Below are positions 9,315 through 15,660 of a stretch of 61,548 nt of DNA, in pieces. The stretch is from positions 1 through 61,548 of the forward strand of contig CAMCUB010000019.1 in assembly GCA_945878845.1 (NCBI GenBank), read 5' to 3'. The notes under the pieces were generated by a model, which had not been told where the DNA came from, ran no database searches, and saw only the letters and a list, made by a program, of their open reading frames with translations. A program made the translations under genes and the position numbers. Origin of the DNA: Erythrobacter sanguineus (lineage in GTDB: Bacteria > Pseudomonadota > Alphaproteobacteria > Sphingomonadales > Sphingomonadaceae). How positions within the stretch are numbered: the stretch's first letter is position 1; every line of letters begins with the position of its first letter.

Positions 9315-11740
9315 TCGGCTGCCTGCCACATCGAGTCGTCCTCAGGGTCGCCGGGGCCATCGGGCCACGCCCGGCCGGTGAGCGGCGGATACCACGCGGA
9401 CGGGGCATCGCCGACCGCTTCGCGCAGCAGATCGAGCCTGCGCACCGCACTTTCGCGGCCCGACAGGATCGTCAGCACCTCGGGCGCGCCCGACAGATCG
9501 AGGCGCACCACGACGCTCGCGTCGGGCTGGCGCACAAGGAAGCAGCGCGAATGCGCCGGGAGCGAGCGGATCAGCGCGAATTCGTGGCTGGTGAGGCCGA
9601 AGCCGTCGCAATAATCCTCAGGCCGCGCGCGGCTGTTGGGCATGAACACCATGGTCGCGGTCTGCTCGACCAATGCGGTCGAAATGCGGCTGTCGAGCGC
9701 ATCGCGCGCCGACTGGGTGGCGAAACCGACCAAAGCGTTGCGCTTGCGCAGCGTCTTGAGCCAGTCGCGGATGCGCGCGGCAAAGACCTCGTCGTCGAGC
9801 GCCTTCCAGCCCTCGTCGATCAGGATCATGGTGGGCTGCCCGTCCAGCCGCTCGTCGATGCGGTGGAACAGATACATCATGGTCGGCGTGCGCAGCCGCG
9901 GGTTCTCGAGCAGCGCGGTCATGTCGAAGCCCATCACGCGGGTTTCGAGATCGAGCTTGTCGGCGGCATTGTCGAACAGCCAGCTGTGCTCGCCCTCCCC
10001 GATCCATGCAGCCAGACGATCCGCAAGGTCGCCCGGCGAGGGACGGCGGGCCCCGGCAAGCAGTTCCTTGAAGTGGCGCAGGCGCCGCAGCGAAGGATCA
10101 TTGGCGTAGGTCGCATCGACCGCCGCGCTCAATGTCGCGAACTCCTCGGGGCCGTCGGCCTTGAGCAGCACGGCGAGCCAGTCGCGCAGGAAGGCGCGGT
10201 TGGCGGGGGTGTCGGGCATTGCGAGCGGGTTGAACCCGGTCGGCAGCCCCGGCGCGATGCGGTCATAGCGCCCGCCGATGCCGCGAATGAACAGCTCGGC
10301 GCCGCGATCCTTGTCGAACAGGATCGTGCGCGGCTTGAATTTTTGAGCTTGGGCGGCGAGGAAGTTCATCACCACAGTTTTACCGGAGCCCGACGGGCCG
10401 ATCACCGAGAAGTTGCCCAGATCGCCGTGGTGGAAGTTGAAGAAGAACGGCGTCGCGCTAGTCGTCTCCAGCAGCGTCACCGCATCGCCCCAGTGGTTGC
10501 CGCTTGCCTGCCCCAGCGCAAAGCCATGGAAGCTGCCGAAGCCTGCCATATTGGCGGACGAGATCAGCGCGCGGCGGACGATATATTCCTCGTTGCCGGG
10601 GAACTGCGCCCAGAAGGCAGGCTCGAGATTGGTATCCTCGCGCACCGCGATCGCGCCGGTGTCGGCGAGCGCAGCGGCGCAGGCGGCCATCGCGTCGTCG
10701 AGGCGCGGCAGGTTGGTATCGCGCACCAGCACGGTCAGGTGATGATCGCCAAAGCCGACCGCCCCGTTGCCGAGCAGGTCGCGCGCGGCGAGCATGTCGG
10801 CACGCTCGGCCGCGGCCTCTTCGTCCACCGAACGCGAACGGCGCAGCGCGAGGTCGATGCGCTCCTTGGCGGTGGTGCGCTCGTTAGGCGCATAGCTTTC
10901 GGTGACCACCATCTCGAACGGCAGGCGCAGCAGGTTGTCGAGCAGGCCGGGCGAGGTCGCCTCGGGATAGTCCTTGAGCCCGAGGATCGCAGCGAAATCG
11001 GGCGCGGCTGACCCGCGCAGCTCCATCGCATCGAGCCCGAAGCTCGCGCGGCGATAGGGCAGCATGTGGCCGATATCGGTGTCTTCCGACGGGCGGCGCA
11101 CGGGGCGCATCTCGCCATTATAGAGCGCCGAGAGCAGCTCGAGCATTTCCGAATTGGTGCCGCCATTGGTGCTGTCGGGGGCCTGATAGTCCCCCAGCAC
11201 CGCGGCGCCATAATTCTGCAAGCTGGCGACGAGGCCGGTGATCGCGGCCTTGAGGCTGCGGATGTCCTTGGGATCAGCCTCGAGCTCGTCGGCGCCGGCG
11301 CGGTTGAACATCTTAGACAGGCGCTCAGGCAGTCCCGTCTTGCCGCGCGCGGGGCGGCGGATCAGGGTAACGAACTGGTCGTTGATGAACAGCGATCCGC
11401 CCGCCAGCCGCTGCTTCCAGCGCACATCGATATGACGCGACAGGGCATCGGGGAACTCGGCGTCAAGCTCCACCTCGACCCGGCGGCGGATGACGTGGTG
11501 ATACATCACGAAGCGCGCGTCGAGCGTGCTGCGCAGCATCACCTCGCGGGTGGCGGCATGGGCGTTCAATGCGTCCGAATCCTCGGTCTCGAACAACAGG
11601 CCGGGCACCTGAATCGCGCTCATCACCGAGCCATCGCGCAGGAGCACGGTGTTCTCGTCGACAAGGCGCGCATAGGGCAGGCGGTCGCCGACGCGGGCTT
11701 CCTTGGCGCTCCAGGCGGCGGGGCCGATCCACTTCACCAT
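9311..11740 (-). CDS. virB4: T4SS ATPase VirB4
   Basis: The large secretion ATPase, 809 residues. The N-terminal CagE/VirB4 domain includes LLRDGSVMSAIQVPGLLFET. The C-terminal RecA-like domain has Walker A IGPSGSGKTVVMNFL, Walker B MILIDEGWKAL and later LVGFATQSARDAL. ATG 11740 has AAGGA nine bases upstream; a TTG at 11749 would sit too close to that site. Length and motifs are complete, so the ATPase looks functional. It overlaps virB6. Confidence 0.95.
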   Translation of the reverse strand: MVKWIGPAAWSAKEARVGDRLPYARLVDENTVLLRDGSVMSAIQVPGLLFETEDSDALNAHAATREVMLRSTLDARFVMYHHVIRRRVEVELDAEFPDALSRHIDVRWKQRLAGGSLFINDQFVTLIRRPARGKTGLPERLSKMFNRAGADELEADPKDIRSLKAAITGLVASLQNYGAAVLGDYQAPDSTNGGTNSEMLELLSALYNGEMRPVRRPSEDTDIGHMLPYRRASFGLDAMELRGSAAPDFAAILGLKDYPEATSPGLLDNLLRLPFEMVVTESYAPNERTTAKERIDLALRRSRSVDEEAAAERADMLAARDLLGNGAVGFGDHHLTVLVRDTNLPRLDDAMAACAAALADTGAIAVREDTNLEPAFWAQFPGNEEYIVRRALISSANMAGFGSFHGFALGQASGNHWGDAVTLLETTSATPFFFNFHHGDLGNFSVIGPSGSGKTVVMNFLAAQAQKFKPRTILFDKDRGAELFIRGIGGRYDRIAPGLPTGFNPLAMPDTPANRAFLRDWLAVLLKADGPEEFATLSAAVDATYANDPSLRRLRHFKELLAGARRPSPGDLADRLAAWIGEGEHSWLFDNAADKLDLETRVMGFDMTALLENPRLRTPTMMYLFHRIDERLDGQPTMILIDEGWKALDDEVFAARIRDWLKTLRKRNALVGFATQSARDALDSRISTALVEQTATMVFMPNSRARPEDYCDGFGLTSHEFALIRSLPAHSRCFLVRQPDASVVVRLDLSGAPEVLTILSGRESAVRRLDLLREAVGDAPSAWYPPLTGRAWPDGPGDPEDDSMWQAAE

Positions 11741-11752
11741 GACGGGCAATCC

Positions 11753-12064
11753 TTAAGGCGCATAGGAGTTGCACCCCCAACGCTTGAAATTGGGCACGCG
11801 CGGGCACCTCGAAACCTTGGTGATCCACAGGTCGAAGACGCGCGGTTCGCGCAGCGAAGCGAAATAGCCGACCCCATGCATGATCACCGGCACCATCAGG
11901 AAGCCGACGAGGAACAGCCCGTTGGTGATCAACAGGTTGCGCAGGATCAGGAAGGCGATCGTCGTCACCATCATGTTGATGATGAAGAAGTTCATCGTCA
12001 CGCCCGCGAACATCTGCGGGCGGGTGAGCGCGCGGTGGACGGGGTTGCGGACGAGGTCGCTCAT
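11753..12064 (-). CDS. virB3: T4SS inner-membrane protein VirB3
   Basis: A 103-residue protein beginning MSDLVRNPVHRALTRPQMFA, the VirB3 signature, followed by two adjoining transmembrane helices and a hydrophilic C-terminus (FDLWITKVSRCP). Its ATG shares one base with the virB2 TGA (TGATG), indicating coupled translation. VirB3 normally associates with VirB4, which follows 12 nt downstream. Confidence 0.92.
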   Translation of the reverse strand: MSDLVRNPVHRALTRPQMFAGVTMNFFIINMMVTTIAFLILRNLLITNGLFLVGFLMVPVIMHGVGYFASLREPRVFDLWITKVSRCPRVPNFKRWGCNSYAP

Positions 12065-12375
12065 CAGCCTGCGGCCGCCTGAATACCGGCGACGATGGTG
12101 GTCGCGCCGAACAGGATGAAGACGCCGACGATCACTGTCGCGCCGAAGCGCCAGTTCATCCGGCCAGTGAGCATCATGAAGCCGATCGCGGCAACCGCCA
12201 TCACCGCAATGGTGGTCGCGACCGTGCCAAGCAGCGTGCCCTGAAGCCACAGCAGCGCGTTGTTGATCGGGCCCGAACCGGCGGGATCGGCCCCTTGCGC
12301 AAAGGCGGCAGAATGCGCCGAGACAAGCGCGAGCGCGGCGGCAAGACGGGCGGGGAATCGCAAAAGGGGCATCAT
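12064..12375 (-). CDS. virB2: T4SS major pilin VirB2
   Basis: A 103-residue pilin precursor. A signal peptide of about 27 residues (ALVSAHSAAFAQ) is followed by a mature region with two hydrophobic helices (LLGTVATTIAVMAVAAIGFM and ATVIVGVFILFGATTIVAGI) split by the polar loop LTGRMNWRF, the classic VirB2 layout. It is second in the operon after virB1. Confidence 0.92.
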   Translation of the reverse strand: MMPLLRFPARLAAALALVSAHSAAFAQGADPAGSGPINNALLWLQGTLLGTVATTIAVMAVAAIGFMMLTGRMNWRFGATVIVGVFILFGATTIVAGIQAAAG

Positions 12376-12424
12376 GTCTTTCTCGGTTTAACAGATCTGG
12401 CGTTTGCGCGCACGGGGCGGCTGG

Positions 12425-13081
12425 CTAGCGGCCGGGCGCACGTGCGTGGTTGGACAGCCGCCCCATGATGGCGGCAACATATTGCTTTGTCTCGCGGATA
12501 TTGGGGATACCCCCGGCGCGCTCGACCCGACCGGGACCGGCATTATAGGCGGCGAGCGCCTTTTCGATATCGCCGCCGAAGCGGTCGAGCTGTTCGCGCA
12601 GGTAGCGCGCCCCGCCCTCGAGATTGGCGAAAGGATCGCGCGGATCGACCCCGAGATAACGCGCGGTGCCCGGCATCAGCTGGGCGAGGCCCTGCGCTCC
12701 GACCGGCGAGACCGCGTTCTCGTTCCAGCGGCTTTCCTGCCACACCAGCGCCTCAAGCAGGCTGGGCGAGAGGTCGAAGCGGGCCGAGAGTTCGGCAATC
12801 TTGGCGGCATAGCGCGGCGGAATGCCGCGGGCGGATTGCGCGGGATCGGCGATTGCGAAAGCGGGAACGGAGGGCGCTTCGCCGGGCACCGCCGGTTCGC
12901 GCGGTGCAGAGGCGTCCGCAGGCTCGGGCACAGAGCTCTGGCCCGCGCGCGGCCCGGACACCCAGCGCGCACCTTGAGCGTCCAGTTCGAGCACATCGGC
13001 GCGCGCCTCGACCGAGTGGCCGAAGGCTAGTCCGGCACCCGCAGCAATTGTCATGACGCGGCAAGCCGCGGCGAGAATCAT
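12425..13081 (-). CDS. virB1: Lytic transglycosylase VirB1
   Basis: A periplasmic peptidoglycan-cleaving enzyme of 218 residues that would open the wall for the secretion apparatus. A hydrophobic N-terminus is followed by a variable Pro/Ala-rich region and, from about residue 90, a goose-lysozyme-like SLT domain with LVWQESRWNENAVSP (catalytic Glu in QES), GAQGLAQLMPGTARYLGV and ALAAYNAGPGRVE. It is the first gene of the virB operon; a strong Pho-box-like repeat begins 40 nt upstream of its ATG. Confidence 0.9.
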   Translation of the reverse strand: MILAAACRVMTIAAGAGLAFGHSVEARADVLELDAQGARWVSGPRAGQSSVPEPADASAPREPAVPGEAPSVPAFAIADPAQSARGIPPRYAAKIAELSARFDLSPSLLEALVWQESRWNENAVSPVGAQGLAQLMPGTARYLGVDPRDPFANLEGGARYLREQLDRFGGDIEKALAAYNAGPGRVERAGGIPNIRETKQYVAAIMGRLSNHARAPGR

Positions 13082-13120
13082 GTCTCGGCCCTCCAGAATG
13101 TCCCCCTTTGTCTATCCTAA

Positions 13121-13138
13121 ATGACAGGCAGGTGACAG
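13121..13138 (-). promoter_or_regulatory. Pho-box-like direct repeat upstream of virB1
   Basis: On the minus strand the sequence is CTGTCAC-CTGC-CTGTCAT: two 7-bp repeats separated by 4 bp, matching the consensus PhoB repeat CTGTCAT-N4-CTGTCAT at 13 of 14 positions. It is oriented toward virB1. The best -10-like hexamer, TAGGAT, lies almost directly after it rather than about 10 bp downstream, so the promoter geometry is not classical. Binding by PhoB, or by the PhoB-like regulator at 18591-19265, is inferred. Confidence 0.6.
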
Positions 13139-13233
13139 TATTAGGAAAGCCCCGGGATGATTACCGGCATGTCACCGGGGGCCCCAATTGCGCATTATCG
13201 CGCAACCGGGCCCCGGGCTCCACATCAAAGCGA

Positions 13234-13659
13234 TCAACGATCGCGATAGGTGAGCTGGCCGGTGGCGGCTGCGGCCGTGCGGAATTCGCCGCGCTCCAGC
13301 ATCTTGAGCGCCTTGCGCGCCAGCCGCCGCGAATCGGTGGCGACGCCGTCGGCGGTTTCGATCTCGACCACTTCCTCGCAGGCCAGCGCCTGGCGGAAGG
13401 CCTCACGCGCACGCGTGTCATTGCCGGTCTGGGCATAGGCGATGCCGAGATTGATCAGCACCGCAGCGTCGCGCGGATCGGCGGCGCTGGATTTCTCGAG
13501 CGCGGCGATGGCCTGCTCGGCGCGGCCTGCGGCAAGCGTGCGCGCGGCGAGTTCGGGGGCAGCCTCGGACGCAGCGCGCGCGGTGTCGAGGGGGGCGGCG
13601 GGGGCGTCTGCAAGCGGGCTTGCGGCGGCGAGCGCGAGAGCAAGAAAGGCAACGGACAT
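13234..13659 (-). CDS. TPR-repeat protein, probably exported
   Basis: About 141 residues. A short hydrophobic N-terminus ending near SPLADAP looks like a signal peptide. One clear tetratricopeptide pair follows (AEQAIAALEKSSAADPRDAA and LINLGIAYAQTGNDTRAREA), so it is likely a scaffold or binding protein in the envelope. ATG 13659 is chosen because AGGAG lies 8 nt upstream; the ATG at 13665 is too close to that site. It sits alone between virB1 and a divergent lipoprotein gene. The specific role is unknown. Confidence 0.72.
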   Translation of the reverse strand: MSVAFLALALAAASPLADAPAAPLDTARAASEAAPELAARTLAAGRAEQAIAALEKSSAADPRDAAVLINLGIAYAQTGNDTRAREAFRQALACEEVVEIETADGVATDSRRLARKALKMLERGEFRTAAAATGQLTYRDR

Positions 13660-13979
13660 GGGCATAGCTCCTCTTCTTCAGACACGCATAATGCATGGCG
13701 CGGGGAGCGAATGCAACATAACTGTCACATTGTCTTTTATTTGTAATCTGACGTGGCAATCCCCTGAGCTATCGTGAAATTTCTGTGACACTCGACGCGT
13801 TTCATCAGGTTTGGCGGTCAGGGTTTTTTGTCATATTTGACTTTCTTTAGTCATATTACGGCAAATGCCTCACGACTGTCATGCTGCAAGAATTCTGTCA
13901 CGAACGGCTCCTAGCGACCACTCAGCGCAACAATCCAAGCGCCTAAATCGATTCTCGGCTCTAGAGGGGACCCACGCTC
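13660..13979. promoter_or_regulatory. AT-richer divergent control region with TGTCA motifs
   Basis: This stretch separates the leftward TPR gene from the rightward lipoprotein gene and is much richer in A+T than its surroundings. It has several TGTCA-type motifs on the plus strand: CTGTCAC at 13722, TTGTCAT at 13829, TAGTCAT at 13849, CTGTCAT at 13876 and CTGTCAC at 13895. None is paired at the 11-nt phase of a true Pho box; the last two are 19 nt apart. A minus-strand GTGTCAC-AGAA-ATTTCAC at 13774-13791 has the phase but is weak. Confidence 0.4.
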
Positions 13980-15542
13980 GTGAAAAACATCCAACGCACT
14001 CTGATTCTGGGTTGCAGCCTGGTCGCTCTGGCGGGTTGCGGCGCTGATGAGATCGTCTCGCCCGGCACCGGCGGCAACATCTCGGTTGTGATCAACAACC
14101 CCGCGCCGACCCCGACGCCGACCCCGACCCCGACGCCGACCCAGACGCTGGTGACCCCGGCTGCCGGCTGTCCGACCATCAACTCGGCCGGCGGCCTGAC
14201 CGATGCCGGCACGCTCTCGGGCCCGACCGGCACCTACCGCGTCTGCACCCTGCCCTCGACGGTCAACGCGACCGACACGCTGCCCTTCATCCGCGGCCTG
14301 CTGTATCAGATCTCGGGCTCGACGCTGGTCGGCGCCGACCAGGGCTTCGGCACCACCAACAACGTCGTGACCCTGACCGTCGAGCCGGGCGTGATCCTGT
14401 TCGCCCAGGGCAACTCGGCGCTGATCGTCAACCGCGGCAACCGCCTCGTCTCGAACGGCACCGCGACCCGTCCGATCATCTGGACCAGCCGTGACAACGT
14501 GATCGGTCTCGCCAACGACAACAGCCAGCAGCAGTGGGGCGGCGTCGTGCTGCTCGGCCGCGCTCGCGTGTCGGATTGCGCCACCGGCGGCGTCAACACC
14601 GATGAAATGTTCGCTATGAACCCGACCTGCCAGCAGAACCTTGAAGGTTCGGCTGTGACCGTGCCTTACGGCGGCAACCAGGCGGCCGACAACTCGGGCT
14701 CGTTCACCTTCAACCAGATCCGCTTCTCGGGCTTCGAACTGGCACCGGGCAACGAACTCCAGTCGCTGACCACCGGCGGCGTTGGTTCGGGCACCACCAT
14801 CGCCAACCTGCAGTCGTTCAACAGCTCGGATGACGGCATGGAGTTCTTCGGCGGCGGCTTCAACCTCCGCAACATCGCTTCGATCGGCGCCTCGGACGAC
14901 TCCATCGACGTCGATACCGGCGCGCAGATCAATGTCGACACGTTCATCGCGGTTCAGCGTTCGAGCACCGGCGACTCGATCCTCGAGCTCGACTCGAACG
15001 ACGCCGTTGCCACCCCGATCACGGCGCGTCCGCGCACCCGCCTGCAGATCAACAACGCCACGATGGTTGAACGGATCGTCGGTTCGAACGCCGCGATGAT
15101 GCGTCTGCGCGGTGGTGCGGCCTTCGGCCTCACCAACACCGTCATGAACCGTCTCGACGGCACCGGCACTCACTGCGTGCGCGTCGACGAACAGCTGGTC
15201 GTCGACAACCTCATCGGGTTCAACTCGGTGGTCTGTGACGGCGGTGCGGCGAACCAGGTGCGCGGCGTTGCCACTGCGGCAGCGGCGATCACTGCCGGTT
15301 CGAACGTGAACCTCAACTTCACCATCACCCTCACCGACACGGTGGTGAACGGCACCGGCGAAACCGGCGTGACTGCGTTCGACGCCAACACTCGCTCGAC
15401 CTTCTTCCCGACCCGCACCTTCATCGGTGCGGTGCAGAACGCGGCCGGTCTCGCCACCTTCCAGGGCTGGACCTGCAACTCGGCGGTGTTCAGCTTCGGC
15501 GGCACCGGCACTGCTTGCACGACCCTGCCGGTCTTTAGCTGA
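13980..15542 (+). CDS. Surface lipoprotein with Pro-Thr linker, beta-helix-like
   Basis: A 520-residue exported lipoprotein of unknown function. It starts at GTG with GAGGGGA upstream. The type II signal peptide ends in the lipobox L17-A-G-C20, followed by a (Pro-Thr)n linker near residues 41-54. The remaining 460 residues are rich in Asn, Thr, Gly and short beta-strand repeats (NNVVTLTVEPGVILF, IANLQSFNSSDDGMEFFGGG), suggesting a right-handed beta-helix or similar repeat fold. Codon choice is strongly biased to C-ending codons, consistent with high expression. The TonB-dependent receptor follows immediately, so the pair may act as capture protein and importer; that pairing is inference. Confidence 0.72.
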   Translation: MKNIQRTLILGCSLVALAGCGADEIVSPGTGGNISVVINNPAPTPTPTPTPTPTQTLVTPAAGCPTINSAGGLTDAGTLSGPTGTYRVCTLPSTVNATDTLPFIRGLLYQISGSTLVGADQGFGTTNNVVTLTVEPGVILFAQGNSALIVNRGNRLVSNGTATRPIIWTSRDNVIGLANDNSQQQWGGVVLLGRARVSDCATGGVNTDEMFAMNPTCQQNLEGSAVTVPYGGNQAADNSGSFTFNQIRFSGFELAPGNELQSLTTGGVGSGTTIANLQSFNSSDDGMEFFGGGFNLRNIASIGASDDSIDVDTGAQINVDTFIAVQRSSTGDSILELDSNDAVATPITARPRTRLQINNATMVERIVGSNAAMMRLRGGAAFGLTNTVMNRLDGTGTHCVRVDEQLVVDNLIGFNSVVCDGGAANQVRGVATAAAAITAGSNVNLNFTITLTDTVVNGTGETGVTAFDANTRSTFFPTRTFIGAVQNAAGLATFQGWTCNSAVFSFGGTGTACTTLPVFS

Positions 15543-15558
15543 TCGCGCCTTTCGAAAC

Positions 15559-15600
15559 GGGGGGGCGCAGCGTTGCGACGCGCGCCTCCCCCTTTCTTTC
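15559..15600 (+). terminator. Hairpin with T-rich tail between lipoprotein and receptor genes
   Basis: A 10-bp stem (15559-15568 with 15582-15591, one G-T pair) extended by a short inner stem, followed by CTTTCTTTC rather than a clean T run. It begins 16 nt after the lipoprotein stop. It could be a leaky terminator or a 3' stabiliser allowing more lipoprotein than receptor. Confidence 0.55.
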
Positions 15601-15660
15601 TTTCAGGCCCCGCGCGGGCAAGATCTGTTCAAAGGCCTAATCATGAGGGGGTCTCACATT

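Noticed and set aside
5089..13081. Integrative conjugative element
   Set aside because: The virB genes lack VirD4, relaxase, oriT and integrase, and composition matches the host, so a conjugative element is not supported.
14101..14148. Tandem repeat that might be a CRISPR or microsatellite
   Set aside because: It is the in-frame coding sequence of the Pro-Thr linker of the lipoprotein, with a short period and no spacers.
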